Below, piece after piece: positions 36,021-49,390 of a DNA stretch of 64,000 nucleotides. The translations under genes were made by a program, and so were the position numbers. The notes under the pieces are model-generated. The model was not told the DNA's origin. It did not search any database and saw only the letters and a list, made by a program, of their open reading frames with translations. Every line of letters begins with the position of its first letter. Position 1 is the first letter of the stretch. The DNA comes from Dama dama (lineage: Eukaryota > Chordata > Mammalia > Artiodactyla > Cervidae), in NCBI RefSeq assembly GCF_033118175.1, contig NC_083701.1, positions 53,147,001 to 53,211,000 on the forward strand, in the 5' to 3' direction.

Positions 36021-39000
36021 ATCTCATGCCCTTTTCACAAATTCCACTCCCTTTTCACAATAATGTTCTGAAATGGACTGACCATTGGAGAAGCATAGAG
36101 AAGACTCTAGCTTCTCCCACTCTCAAGGACAGAAACCATCTTGAACAACCTTGTTTTGATAGATAAAACCAGATTGAAAAGTCTCAACAAGGCAGAGCTG
36201 TTTCCACAATACTAATGTCTTGGGGGACTTCCCAAAGGTAATTCATAAAAAGCAAGTCATCTAAAAGCCATAAGAAAATAAGAACAATCATGTTTTTTAT
36301 TTTCATAGCTCTTCAGATTTCTCAAAGCATTTGCATATGATAGTTTGTAGTTCCCTAAAGAAGGCTGCTCCTGTAAAGCAAATCAATTTCTTCATACCAA
36401 ATGAGAGGCTATTCAACTACATCTTTTTCAAAGAGCTGCGGATTAAGCAAGAGAAAATAAAATTGGATATGGACCCTCTGAAATGAGATCCTTTTACACA
36501 GCATAACCGAATCGGTGGGCCTTTACAAATACATCACATGGCATAGAAATTACTCATATATTGACAGAAAATAGTACACATAGCAGCTTACCAGTTTGTA
36601 AGCTGATATTTTATAGCACATGAAAGAAAAAAATGCAAAATTCAGCAAAGAGTAGATATTTTAAAGAGGAAGAAGAATTCATAACCTATACTCAGACCTC
36701 AAAAAAGATAAAAGATTCCAATCGCAGTTTGAAAATGTTATACTGCTATTTTTAAAAGCAACCCACAACTAAGTGCAAAATCTGGCTTTAGGGGAAATAT
36801 TTGCTAAGTTCTTAAATTATGGAATATTCTGGCTTCCAAAAGATGCAAATATTTGGTCTGTCAATAATTAAGTTTCTATGTTTCCTGTAGGCAGTTAGTA
36901 CAGGGATAGGAATGGTGGTGTGAAATTCAACAGTTACTAAAATTGAGCAGCTCGGAAAGAAAATGGGCTTTTAAAATTTTATTATCTAATATAGTTCTGA
37001 ATGTGGCAATGACCTAAGGATCGTGAATATGGAAAGCATCTCATTTTGAGCAAAACGGTTTAATCCTAGCACCTCATCTTCTTCCAAGAAAATAACATAA
37101 TCAGGTTGAGAGAATACACACAGAGCCAAGATTAGCCAATTTTAACTAATGCTTCCTGGAAATGGTGCACAGTGTACCAAAGGGCTCCCATTACCTGGGT
37201 GACACTCGCCTGGTGACAGGAACCTGAAAAGTGAAAGTCCCTCCGTCATGTCCAACTCTTTGCGACCCCGTGGACTGTGTCCATGGAATTCTTCAGGCCA
37301 GACGGGAACCTGACTTCACTGATTTCCGCAAAGTGTGCTCCTTACTCACTGGATCCAGGCTGATCTCTTAAGCCAATGTCTGTCAGGGAACCATCTTAAA
37401 AACAATCAATGCAAAAAAACCATGACCTCTCAGAACAAGACAGGCAAATAATTTCTTTGTATCTATCACAACATCAAATGATAACCAAAAAATATTTTTT
37501 CTTATTTTTTAATGTTCAACTGAGAAAACAGAACAGCTATTACAGGTGCAGTTTGGAGCTGTTATTTTGTTCCTCGGACTGTAAGCTCAGTTTTTTAAAG
37601 GATATGCTGCTTTGTGCTTAGACCACATCTAGCAAAATATGGCAGTTACTCATGATAAAATATCTTCAGTACAAGACCTTCCCATGGTCCTATATTTAAT
37701 ATGGGACCTAAGAGAATATCACTTGTTTTCTTTACTCATCTTCTTGTGTCTTGTTCCTTTGTTCGCTTTCTTTGTTTTGTTTATCTATGAACACAGGTAA
37801 TTAACAAAAAGTGAATTTATGAAAAATGCAATATTTTATCATCTATGAGGAAGACTCCAAAGGTGATAGGAACACTCATGGAAGTATATTTGGTTCACTT
37901 TTTACTCAAAAATCATTTTGGTTTCCAGATACTGTTTTGACATATGATACGACTTCTCAGTCTAAATGCAGATTCTGCTTCTATGACAACCTAAGCACAA
38001 AAGCTTTTCTTCCCCCTGCCATTGAAATAGGTGCAGAGGAACCCTTGTACAGCAATATCATTGTTCCCTGGACTGGAATGACGAAGTGCAAGTGACAACT
38101 TAAAACTGACCAACATGTTCTGGATTTACTTTGTTGCAATCAATAAGGAAATAGTAGGAGTAAAGGGGGAGATATTTATCCTACTTCTAGAAGGAAGTAA
38201 GAATGTAAGAAGGAAAACACATCCGCCAGTTAAAAGGGTTGAAGGAGAGCAAATAACATCATGGGAAAGAGAGGTTTCTATTAGGAAAAAAATGATAAAG
38301 GGAATGGGCAAAAATGGGATAAGAATGAAAGAAATTTTCCTAATGGCAGAAAGCACAGCAAAAGGGTTTAGGAAGCCTGTGAGAAGCAGAAGACTGGGTC
38401 AAACGATGGAAGCAGATGAATGAGGGCACAGTAATGAGTCCTGGTGATGGATAACATGGGTAGTTGAGTTTCTAATACTGACTAATCAGAAGAAGGGTGT
38501 GACCATGATAGGATCAGTCCTGAAGAGGCATGAAGAGACCTCAGTTATGTTCATGGTGAATGTTTTGAGCCCAAGGAATGAGTAAACACCTTCTCAGAGG
38601 ACTCTGCCCAGATCCACCAATCACTAAGAGCTCTCTTCTCTCTTAACAGTAAAGAAGTCATGCAGTCAAGGAAGGGACAGACCCTCATGGACTAGGCAGC
38701 CAGAACCAATTACTTCCCTTAGTGAGCATGGTGTAATAGCTAAAGGACTTACATCATTAAAGTGATGGAAAAACTAAACATTGTAGGATGATTTATCCTT
38801 AATGTATATATTATTTTCCCTAACATGGGTTGCTAAAAGGATAATGGTTACTGTTCTCTTCCATTTCCCCCAAAGATGGCTAAAACTTTGTACTCTACCC
38901 AAGGCTCACTGCTTCAGAGAATCTGAAATTTGAAAATAAAATCTGCTATGCATAAGCAATAATTCCCCCACGGGTTAAATTTGAGGTGAAAACACTTGGA

Positions 39001-39055
39001 GTGAACAGGATAAAGGTTGGTGCTAGGAAAGAAGACCACTGAAAGAAGTTTCCTG
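36021..39055. other. No confident gene; two unidentified small open frames
   Basis: Mostly unique. Frames of 89 codons (37826-38095) and 102 codons (38115-38423) lie in tandem on the plus strand. I recognise no domain, and no splice or promoter evidence supports them. Confidence 0.4.
37224..37302 (-). mobile_element. Short Bov-tA/BovB-derived fragment
   Basis: 'aaagtgaaagtccctccgtcatgtccaactctttgcgacccc' is the Bov-tA/BovB 3' tail. Flanking ggaacctga repeats suggest a separate insertion. Confidence 0.7.
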
Positions 39056-39240
39056 GGAATTTCCCTGGGAGTCCAGTGGCTAAGACTCCATGCTCCCAAT
39101 GCAGGGGGCCTGGGTTCAATCACTGATCAGGGAACTGGATCCCACAACTAAGAGTTTGCCATAACTAAGGGTCCCGTGTGCCACAACTTATACCCACTGC
39201 AGCAAGATAAATAAATAAATAAAAATAATTTTTTTAAAAA
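39056..39240 (+). mobile_element. Bov-A/CHR-type SINE
   Basis: 'aatttccctgggagtccagtgg', 'ggttcaatcactgatcaggg', with an aaataaataaataa tail. Confidence 0.85.
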
Positions 39241-39296
39241 AATGGTGGAGGGGGTGTAGTTTCCTCAGACAAGGCGGGCTCTAGGGGTTTGGGTAG

Positions 39297-39506
39297 GCTT
39301 CCACAGTAGCTCAGTGGTAAAGACTCTGCCTGCAATGCAGTAGCTGCAGGTTTGATCCCTGTGTTGGGCAGATCCCCTGGAGGAGGAAATGACAACTCAC
39401 TCCAGTATTCTTGCCTGGGAATCCCATGGACAGAAAAGCTTGGTGGGAGCTACAGTCCATGGGGTTGCAAAGAGTCAGACACAGCTGAGCGACTGAGCAT
39501 GCACAC
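39297..39506 (+). mobile_element. Bov-tA SINE
   Basis: Sense: ggcttccacagtagctcagtgg to gagcgactgagcatgcacac. A gggtttggg duplication flanks it. Confidence 0.92.
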
Positions 39507-40065
39507 AGGGTTTGGGGAGATGCCGTGAATACAGATAATATCCCTGGTGGTGATGGCTTGCAGGGTACCCAGGGAAGCCAAGAACTGGTTAGAAAAGGTC
39601 ATTAGGGACCAAGCCTATAGTCCATGAATCCTCTCTAGGATTTTTGGAGAACACATTTCTGAGCTTGTAGGAAGTATCAGATCTTGGTAGGTGGTGGAGA
39701 GAAAAATGGAAAGCAGCTTTTCCAGAAAAAGGAGTTACAGGAACAGGGAGGGCCTTCCACCTCCCACATCTTTCTATATGCACAGAAGTATCCTTTCCCC
39801 CTCCAAATTTGGAATCCAAGGCGTGAGAAGACAATAAAAACACGTGACTGAGATTTTATTTCTCACCTCCTTCGAGAGTAGGGGCACAGAGACATGTTTT
39901 ATTTGAGTTAGAAAATTAAATCAAAATAACTTTTCCTGTACTGATGTATGAGAAGGAAATACTTATCCTTTCCACATATAAAAAAATGTCCTTGAAAATT
40001 ATCTTTCTTGGTTATTAGTCCAACTCCTCTCAATATTCCAAAGTTGCAATCAAATCAGGATGTGC

Positions 40066-40160
40066 TGAAAGCCTGTGATGTGCCAGGAGCACTACATATA
40101 TTACATGATTTAATCCTCCCAAGGTTTCCAGATAAGTTGCATCTTATGAAATAAATGCAT
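40066..40160. mobile_element. MIR fragment
   Basis: 'cctgtgatgtgccaggagcactacatatattacatgatttaatcctcccaa' is a typical MIR half. Confidence 0.65.
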
Positions 40161-42345
40161 TCTAACACATAAAATAACAAACGAAAGTGTCATTATGTTA
40201 AAGACTATGGGGATCAAAGAACATAGACATAGCATTCTCAGAGCTTTTTCTCCTTTCTAGGCATAAAAAGGATATGTGTGCTTTTGAAGCAAATAACTTT
40301 GGGAGTAAAATGTAAAAAAAAAAAATTACATTTCTCTCTTAAAATATTATTATGTAATGTAATAATGTGGTTTTATTAAGAATCAGGTATTCAGACAGGC
40401 TGCCATTAGAGTAGCTTCAATTCTCTTTTAAAAGTAATCAAATCAGAGCCAGTAATAAAACCAAGGTTATGTAAAATTGAATTTGCCAGTAAAAAATCAG
40501 TTTTTTAACCCAAACTAAAAGGAAAAAAAAGATAAAAATTACTCACTTCTGATTAGAAGAAAGTACAGGGAAAGTTATGTTGATAAGTATGGGGGATATA
40601 TGTAGGATCTATCCATGTTTTTAATTCAGTTCGGAAAAGAAGATTCTGACTTCAGAAAAAGCTCATAAAATTGACATAATTTCAGTGAAAGTAAATCTGA
40701 GCCTCAGACAGGGATTTAAAATTGTGTTCCATTCAAGTCTGGAAGTTAAAATTTGATGGTAGTGAAAATCAGGTTATTATAATAAATGAATGTTAGTGTT
40801 TTTATATACTTTATTAGCTCAAATTATTATCAACAGATGGTTGAAAAGCCACAGTGCACCAGAAGGGAGGTGACAAGGGGAAGGACAGAATAAGGACAAG
40901 ATGAAACTCAAACAAGAAGGAGGGAGTCAAAGAAGAGATTCTCAGATTGTTCCAGAGAGGAGGCCCCCGTGGTCAAGACAGTTTTAGGACCCAACTCTCA
41001 CAACAGAGGTTCTGGAATTAGTTAACAGCATGATTTTCAATCAAGAAAGCAAGATGGAACAATCAGATTTCTGCACATTGGATTGTCAAGCAGGAAACAG
41101 TTGACTTACAAGAGATCAATAAATGTAAGGACTCCTTCTTAGATGAGGTTGAAGGTAGAGAAAGGGAAACTTTTATCAAAGGCTTTTAAGTCAAGCACAG
41201 GCCTTGTGAAAATTAATTCCCATCCCAGGGTAATATGAGCCTATAGCCACACTCAGCCTGGAATAGCTGGAAAAGACAGAGGCCAGCAAGTATATTATGC
41301 CAAATGAAATGAACACATTTGAAAGCACCTGTCTCCCCTTCAGAAATTGCTCACACTAGGTCCTATATTCATTTAGACTAAACTTCTGTTTTCTCCCATT
41401 CAAACATAAAATTGTTTGAAGAGATATAAAGGCAACCACTCAGAGCTGCTATGTCACTAAGCAGGTGTAACAGAATGGTACAGACATAGCTATGAGAAGG
41501 GAAGGTTAAGAGGCACCTTGCAGAAGTCAAGGTCAAAGACACTTCTGTAGCCCAGGCTCCTGACTTCGATCCAGACATCAAGATCTGTCCATTACTGGGA
41601 ATTCTCCCAGCCCTCTATCTTGTCCAAAATGGATTAGCATCTTCAGAGTATTCTTATGCCCTTTTTATTTTTTCATCACATTAACTTTCTTCCACAAAAG
41701 AGAACTGTTGCTGACATAAATGTTTGATTAGAAGCTTTCATATATTCCAATATGAAATGTTCCCTCTCAACCACAGCTCATGAAATATACATCAAACAAG
41801 TTCTTTGTGCAGCATAAAACAAATTTCAATACTTCTCTTCAAATAAAATAATAACAGCATTAGATTATTTCTAATTCCAATAATTGGCTTTTGGAGGTAG
41901 TTATTATAGCCCAAGGATATACATACATGAAATTTGATTTTTCAATCAACCTACCCTGTCAGCCTGTGAATTCCAAAAACCAAGGATAATAACTTTTTTG
42001 GCTTTTGCCCCAATTATCTTACTAGAAGACATTTGATTGAGGTCACTTGTAAAATTTTGCTAAACAATTCTTCATAATTCAATTTATTAATAATAGCTTT
42101 AGTTCTCAATTACATTAAAAGCTATTGTACTACAGGTTCACGCTTCATCTTACCTCTTGCTTATTTGCATTCATTTTTAGGCAATTTCCTCCAGTGTCAA
42201 AACTTTAAACACCATCTGTGGGAATATAACTGAGAATATAAATATAACATTTATATTGAAAGACTCTATTAAGACTCAATTTTGGCAACTGAATAGTGTC
42301 AGTCCCTCAGATAAGAAATATAACAGAAGGCTTATTTGAGAATGT
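40161..42345. other. No gene recognised
   Basis: Unique AT-rich sequence. Confidence 0.55.
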
Positions 42346-42810
42346 TGCTGTTCAGTCTCTCAGTTGTGTCCAACTCTTTGCCACTCCATAGACTGCTGCA
42401 CGCTAGGCTTCTCTGTCCTTCACTATCTCCCGAAGTTTGCCCAAACTCATGTCCATCCAACCATATCGATGCCATCCAACCATCTCACCCACTGTTGCCC
42501 CCTTCTCCTCCTGCCCTCAATCTTTCCCAGCATCAGGGTATTTTCCAGTGAGTTGGCTCTTCACATCAGGTGGCCAAAGTATTGGAGCTTCAGCTTCAGT
42601 ATCAGTCCTTCCAATGAATATTCAGGATTGATTTCCTTTAGGATTGATCTCCTTGCTGTCCAAGGGACTCTCAAGAGTCTTCTCCAGCACCACAGTTCAA
42701 AAGCATCAAGTCTTTGACCCTCAGTCTTCTTTATGCTCCAACTCTCACATGCATATGTGACTACTTGAAAAACCATAACTTTTACTATACAGACCTTTGT
42801 CAAATAAAGG
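42346..42810 (-). mobile_element. BovB (RTE) LINE 3' end
   Basis: The minus strand retains RT C-terminal residues (YACESWSIKKTEGQRLDAFELWCWRR at 42561-42803), then the conserved tail. It is more diverged than the 16.6 kb copy, with small internal deletions. Confidence 0.92.
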
Positions 42811-43061
42811 ACCTTTGTTTAATAATAAAAATAACTAATTCATCTTGGAGTTGATGGTTTGGGGAAACTAATGATATTTTCAAAGGAAATTACCCAATAG
42901 AGCCTGGATCTCTGGAGAGGGTCTGAACTAGTGGTGTAATGTTTATAGTCATCAGGAGATGATGAAGACCATGGCTTTGGTGACATTATCAGGGGATTTA
43001 TGTCTCATGAAAAGAGAAGAATGAAGGTAGGAAATTCAAGAATACTGAGGAGTAATGTGGC

Positions 43062-43283
43062 TTCCCAGGTAGCACTAATGGTAAAGAACCTGCCTGCCAA
43101 TGCAGGCAATGCTGGAGACAAGGGTTCTATCCCTGAGTTGGGAAGATTCCCTGGAGGAGGGCATGGCAGTCCACTTCAGTATTCTTGCCCGGAAAATCCC
43201 ACAGACAGAGGAGCCTGGTGCTCGCACTCCATAGGGTTTCAAAGAGTCAGACACAACTGCAGTGACTTAGCATGCACACAGCA
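43062..43283 (+). mobile_element. Bov-tA SINE
   Basis: Sense: ggcttcccaggtagcactaatgg to gacttagcatgcacacagc. Confidence 0.92.
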
Positions 43284-43379
43284 CAAAGGATTAAAGAAAC
43301 GACAGAGGAAAGACACAGGGCTGGGCTATGAATGCTTGAATTCAACATCCTAACCCCCTAACGGTGATGGCATTAGTAG

Positions 43380-44640
43380 TGGGGTCTTGGGGAGATGCTT
43401 AAGTCATGAGGTTGAACTTTCATGAATGGATCCTTAGCCTCTTCTACTATGTAAGAATACAGCAAGAAGAGGCTGTCTATGAACCCTGAAAAGTGCCCTC
43501 ACCAGAACACAACCAGGCTGGCACGTTGATCTTGGACTTTTCACCCTCCAGAAGTGTGAGAAATGTCTGTTGTTTATAAACCACCCAGTATATGGTTTTC
43601 TGTTGCAGCAGTCCGAACATACTAATAGAGAAATTGGTGCCAAGAAGTGGGGTACTGTTATAACAAATATCTAAAAATGTGGAAACAGCTTTGTAACTGT
43701 GTAATGGGTAGAGGCTGGAAGAATTTTGAGTTTCATGATAGAAAAAGTCTCCATTGCCATGAATGGACCCCATTAAGGTCAATTCTGGTGAGAGCTCGAA
43801 AGGGATAAAGAAGAGCTATAGAGAAAGCCTCAACTTCTTAGAGTATACCTAAGGAATAATAAACAGAATGCAGATAGAAATAGATGAACCATAAAGGCCA
43901 TTCAGATGAGATCTCTGGTGGAAATGAGGAACATGTTACTGGAAACTGGAGGAAAGACTATCCTTGTTATAAAGTAGCAAAGTATTTCATTGAATTATTT
44001 CATTTTCTGGTATTTTATAGAAGGTAGAATTTTCAACCTACGAAATTGTATCTTTAGCTGAATAAATTTCTAAACAAGGTTTGGAGGTGCCACTTAGATC
44101 TTCCTGATCGCTTATAGTAAAATGTGAGAAGGGGGGAAATTACTTAAAGATGGAATTGTCAATCAAAAAGAAAGCAGAACTTAGACATTTGGGAAATTCT
44201 CAGCCTATCTATATTGCAAGAAAGAAGAACACTGAGGATGGCCAAGTGACCCTTTCATAAGGAGATTAGTAGGGATCAGCTGTCTCTAGAAACCAGAAGG
44301 CATTCTTGAAAAAAGTGGAAGAATGTCCCTGAGAGCGATTCAGAGATCATCTGGGCTGCCACTCCCATCACAGGCCCAGAGTGCACAGGCTTGGGGGCGT
44401 GAATGCCTTCACCTAGGTTCAGAGGACCAGGTGGCAGGGCCATGAGCAGAGAACCTCAAGCTGCCAGAACCTCAGAGCCCCAGCAGAGAGTCGTGGCATG
44501 TGTGGGGCCCCACCAAGTGATGACAGAGGTGACACTGCCCCCCGCTATGGGTCTGGAAGGCAGAACATTGAGTCCAAGAGGATTGTTCTTGAGACTTAGG
44601 GTCTTATGAAATTTGCCCCATTAGGTTTTGAAGTTGCTTG
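43380..44640 (+). mobile_element. MaLR-like LTR with internal region
   Basis: LTR end ('ccctcaccagaacacaaccaggctggcacg', 'gtctgttgtttataaaccaccc', to about 43630), then MaLR internal sequence ('gaaattggtgccaagaagtggggt', 'atgtggaaacagctttgtaactg', 'catgttactggaaactggaggaaag'). Non-coding by decay; the 68-codon frame near 44403 is not a gene. Confidence 0.65.
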
Positions 44641-45154
44641 GGACCTATAGCACTCCTTTCTTCTGTTAAAACATAAACTAAGGCAAAATTTTCAGAGTTT
44701 ATTATGTAATTGGCTGTAGTTTAAGCAGTCACCTGGTTTGGGAAAGGCTGGTTGACTGTTTGTCATTGGTTGTCCTTAGGTTTCAATTTCTTAACTTTAA
44801 GGCATTACACATTTAGGTTTTGATTCACTTGTATAGGCTACAACGATGTTAAAGCCACCTCAGTCTCATGGCTTACTTAATTCAGTTAATACTTCTTACC
44901 TATTTCTCTCTTTTGAAATAGAAATGTCTATCCCATCTCTGTTCCGCCAGTGTAATTTGGAAGCATATAGTTTGTTTGATGTTCACAGGTTCACAGCTGG
45001 AGAGGAATTTTTCCCCAGGATAAATTTTACCTCAAGCCTCACTCACTCATCTCTGATTTAATGATATTTAACTGAGACTTTGGACTTCAGTGTTGATGCT
45101 GGAACAAGTCAAGACTTTTAGGGTCACTGGGGGTGAAATGAATTCATTTTGTAT

Positions 45155-45222
45155 ATGTTGTTGTTCAGTCCGACTCTTTGTGACCCCATGGACTGCAGCA
45201 CACCAGGCTCCCCTTCCCTCAT
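45155..45222 (-). mobile_element. Short BovB/Bov-tA-derived fragment
   Basis: 'gttgttgttcagtccgactctttgtgaccccatggactgcagcac' is the shared BovB/Bov-tA tail. Confidence 0.75.
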
Positions 45223-45315
45223 TATGAACAGAAACCCATGAACAGTATAAAAAGACATTTTGTATGTGAGAAGGACATAAATTCAGAAGGTCCAGGGGGA
45301 AAGTTCTATAAACTT

Positions 45316-45560
45316 TGGGTTTGTATCCCTCCCCCAAAACTCATATGTTGAAACCTAATCCCCAATATGCTTATGCTTGGAGGTGGAGCCTTTGGGAGGT
45401 GATTAGGATGTGAGGGTGGAGCTGTCAAATGTTAAATCCTTCTGTTTCCCTAACTGGGGCCTTTTCCAGCACCACAAAAGCTTGTTCAACTCTTGTACAA
45501 GATAGTCCAAGATGCCAGGTAACCCCTTAACCAATGAGGGATGAGAGTTGTTGAATAAAT
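45316..45560 (+). mobile_element. MaLR-like LTR fragment
   Basis: 'ccaaaactcatatgttgaaacctaatccccaatatg' and 'ggaggtggagcctttgggaggtgattagg' identify it. It could be the 3' LTR of the element at 43.4-44.6 kb. Confidence 0.65.
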
Positions 45561-45797
45561 AAGCCAGTTTTCTCTTCCACTGATAATACTGAAGTACATT
45601 CTACACGGTCTCTCAGAAGACCCCCCAGAATTGAGCCCTATTTGTCAATGCTGATAACCCACTCATTCAGGCTTTCTTCATTGGCTTTTCTCCTTTTTCT
45701 TTCTCAATTTTCTCACACCATCTATTGCACTTTCTGATATGAAATGGAGTAGGACCCTATGGTCCTACCCTCCCATGTCCTCAGCCTGCCTTTTGCC

Positions 45798-46628
45798 TGT
45801 GGAAAAAAATTCGGCCAAAGAATAAGTTTCTCAAAGTGAGAAAATGTGGAAACAAAGGAAAACAGTCAAAGGAGACCAAATAATAATTTTAGTCATAAGC
45901 AAAGTCAAGGACCTTTGAGTAGTCCATAGTCCTCCACAAGGGCTATGGATAGTGTGTGCCAGTGTGTGCTAAGTCGCTTGTCATGTCCAACTCTTTGCGA
46001 CGCTATGGACCATGGCCTGCCAGGCTCCTCTGTCCATGGGATTCTCCAGGCAAGAATACTGGAGTGGGTTGCCACGCTGTCCTCCAGAGGATCTTCCCGA
46101 CCCAGGGATCAAACCACGTCTCTTAGTCTCCTGCACTGGCAGGTGATTTCTTTTCCACTAGTGCCACCTGGGAAGTCTGAACCACGTCCTGTGAGCTGTC
46201 TTCTAGATCCTGAAAGCTCCACCAGCTGGAGAAGTTACTACATGATGACCAGACTGTAGCCATGACGTAAGCTGCCACAGTTCCGAGAACTGGCCTCAAA
46301 GAAATGGAAACAGCGTTACTCTGGAACTGAAGATTAACTGTACCTGAAACAACCAAGATAACACTGATCAGTCCACCAATGACCAATTTGAAGTTGACTG
46401 CCAGAGCTGACTGTGCTGTTTCTACATGTAGCCCTGTCTCTCAGCCTATAAAAGCTCTTGCCCACTGATTGTCAGGGTCAGAGTCGGGGTGAGGGAATCA
46501 GTCTTTGGATAGGAGTTCCAAAGACTCCCCCCACCATTGCCAGCATCTGAAATAAAGGAAACTTCCACCAACCTTGCCTCCTTATTGACTTCTGAGAGGT
46601 GAACAGCCAGATTCCACTTTAGGTTACA
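45798..46628 (+). mobile_element. Solo LTR of a bovine endogenous retrovirus, with a SINE inserted
   Basis: Begins tgtgg and ends at ttaca, in the TG...CA form. It has a TATA-type box in cagcctataaaagctc (about 46446), a downstream G-rich stretch and AATAAA near 46551. A Bov-tA (45961-46176) splits it. No gag, pol or env sequence flanks it, so it is a solo LTR. A BTLTR1-like family is recalled, not verified. No clear 5-6 base duplication was found. Confidence 0.78.
45961..46176 (-). mobile_element. Bov-tA SINE inside the LTR
   Basis: Antisense: cttgtcatgtccaactctttgcg to tagtgccacctgggaagtc. LTR homology resumes on both sides. Confidence 0.92.
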
Positions 46629-48554
46629 GGATCACTTCCCAAATAACATAGGTGCAGTTATTTTACTGTCTCGAGATCTGATTTGGGGTAAACCCAAACT
46701 AAAGAAAGTATCCTCCATCATTAGTATACAACTTAAGTATTTTTTAGAAGTAGAAGTTAGAGCAAATGAAAATCCCCTGGGACAGATCCAGAAATACCTG
46801 AGAGAGTACCCAAAAGCAGATGGCATTAGTGATACTTTCATCTTTATATCAGATGCCTACTTAGAGACAAGGGCAGTTCTATTCAGATATAAGAGTCTTA
46901 ATCTCCAACTTTTTGTTTTTTGATTTGCAAAGTTTTACCCACTGCTATGCTTTGGGAAACCAGATGACTTATCTTGGTTCTGTATGTCTTTGCTTCAGTC
47001 ATTCTAGGAGGCATATCATTTTCTGTGGGGTGTGTCACTGCTCTGATGATCTTCTCCCAAGCCAACAGAAAATGGAGACTGCTTTAAATTTTCATTAGCT
47101 TCTTGATGCCTCATCCTGCTTGTCATCCTGCTTGCCTGCCATTAGAAGGCAATTATTTGATGAGCTCATTTAGAGGAATGAAAATGCTAAATGATATTCA
47201 CTTAGTGGTAACTTAAAAATCTGATCTCATTTCAGAGCCAGAGTTCCTGCTACATGAGGGGAGCCCAAAGAGAGGTTGGGGGCACTTCATGAAGATGCAA
47301 AGAAGCTGTTTCCTACTGGGATAGACATTGTAAAAATTCCTAACGGCATCCTTCTCTCAAAAATTTGACATTTGTTACTCTCATAGTAAAAGTGAGTGAT
47401 TCTCTCCTTGATTTCTAGATTATTTGATCCACCTTCTAATGTTTAAGTGACAAGCTTCATTTCCTAAATTCGAATAGCTAAATCTTCATTCTATCCCTAC
47501 TTCAAATAAGGATACTACTCTTAGGTTTGTGATGCCCTGTTTGCAACTCAGCATTTTGACACTTATATGATTTTCTGAGGCTCTTCCAGAATACTACACT
47601 AAGTTTTTACTGTTGAAACCATGTCTCTTCTTCTTTTAAAGCATAATAAATAGAAATGGCTAAACCAAATGACAACAGAGAAATCAAACTGAAAACTCTA
47701 AGAAGACTCCACAAAATCTGCTCGGCTAGCATGAAAATATTGCTCCACCAAGTTGGACAGATGCTATAAACCATTATAAACTTTGGGGAAACTCATTTTA
47801 GCATTTGCTGCTTGCTTAAACGCGCCTAAGTGACTCAAAATGAAAAGATCACATGCAATAAACAGCCACCTCAATCTCATTTGGCAAATAAGTATTATAC
47901 ACCCAGAAGATGAAATAAAATCAGGGGTGAACCCATAAAATACGCATTATGTGCAAGGTGTAATTCATCAGTGGAGAGCCTTCGTAATGGAGACAACACT
48001 CATGATCCCACACAAACAAGAGAAATTATACTAACCATGAGCTTACCCGACCTGTCTGCTACTCCCAGAATTTCAAGTCAGCCAAATACAAGAATCATCT
48101 GATTGGGGCAGGATTTCTGAACCGGAGTCTCATTCTGAATGTTTTTATTTTTTAAGGCAGTGATCCCAAAATTGAGTGTTAAGAGTAGACTGGTGATTAT
48201 ACCAATAGCTCAAGCCAAGCTAGAGAGGAGAAGAGGTTGCACATCTGCTCTGACTTTAATGCCAACTTTCCTTCCTGATACCAAGCCCTCAGACAGCAGA
48301 GTGTGGGAGCGCCTAAATCGGGCACCATATAAATTAATCTGTCAGCTAGTTATGAATGAACTAATCCAATCTGAAATACCTCCACCTTATGAGAAAATAA
48401 TCAGAATAAATTAGCAGTGGGGAGCTGCTCTGTAACATGCTTTATTCACTCTTACATGTCTTTAATAATTTAAATATTATATAGATATAATTCAAATTTT
48501 TAACTCATTTGAAAAATATAGTTTCCTCTATTTAATAGATAAATCTGCTTCATT
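46629..48554. other. No gene recognised
   Basis: Unique sequence; the 91-codon frame at 48139-48414 has no recognisable similarity. Confidence 0.5.
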
Positions 48555-48568
48555 AAGAAGCTAAGGAG

Positions 48569-49198
48569 TTGAGGAAATCATAATTGAAAAAGACACATGT
48601 ACCCCCAATGTTCATTGCAGCACTATTTACAATAGCTAGGACATGGAAGCAAGGTAGATGTCCATTGACAGATGAATGGATAAAGAAATTGTGGCACATA
48701 TACATGATGGAATATTACTCAGCCATGAAAAGGAATGCATCTGAGTCAGGTCTAATGAGGTGGATGAACCCAGAGCCTATTATACAGAGTGAAGTAAGTC
48801 AGAAAGAGAAAAACAAGTATTGTATATTAATGCATATGTATGGAATCTAGAAAGATGGTAGTGATGAACCTATTTGCAGGGCAGCAATGCAGATGCAGAC
48901 ATAGCGAACAGACTTGTGGACACAGTGAGGGAAGGAGAGGGAGGGACAAACTGAAAGGAAAATGCTGAAACATATACATTACCTTATGTTAAATAGATAG
49001 CCAGTAGGAATTTGCTGTATGATGCAGGGAGCTCAAACCCCATATTCTGACAACCTAGAGGGGTGGGATGGGGTGGGAAGTGGGAGGAAGTTTCAAGAAG
49101 GAGGGGACATATGTATTCCTATGGTTGATTCATGTATGGCAGAAACCAACACAATAGTATAAAACAATTATCCTCCAATTAAAAATATAATTTAAATA
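48569..49198 (+). mobile_element. L1 3' end, 5'-truncated
   Basis: Encodes the decayed ORF2 C-terminus over 48584-48850 (MFIAALFTIARTWKQGRCP, EYYSAMKRNA), then the 3' UTR. Target duplication aagaagctaaggag (48555-48568) and aagaggctaaggag (about 49199-49212). Older than the 11-13 kb copy. Confidence 0.88.
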
Positions 49199-49249
49199 AA
49201 GAGGCTAAGGAGGCAAGAAGTTGTGTCATGTTTCTTTCCAAGAATGAGT

Positions 49250-49390
49250 CAAAATGGGGCTTTCTACCTTGCTGCTCTCTAGCTATACTATAACCATGGA
49301 CAAGTTGCTCTAGGTCTCAGATGCCTTATTTTTAAGGAGAGGAGATTGCCCTAGATTATTTGTATGGATTCTTGCGACTCTAACATTCAA
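49250..49390 (+). mobile_element. MIR fragment
   Basis: 'accatggacaagttgctctaggtctcagatgccttatttttaag' is the MIR core. Confidence 0.6.

Noticed and set aside
44403..44609. 68-codon frame in a GC-rich patch
   Set aside because: Falls in the internal region of a MaLR-like element.
43380..46628. A complete provirus between 43.4 and 46.6 kb
   Set aside because: The LTR-like pieces belong to different families (MaLR versus bovine ERV), and no retroviral coding sequence lies between them.
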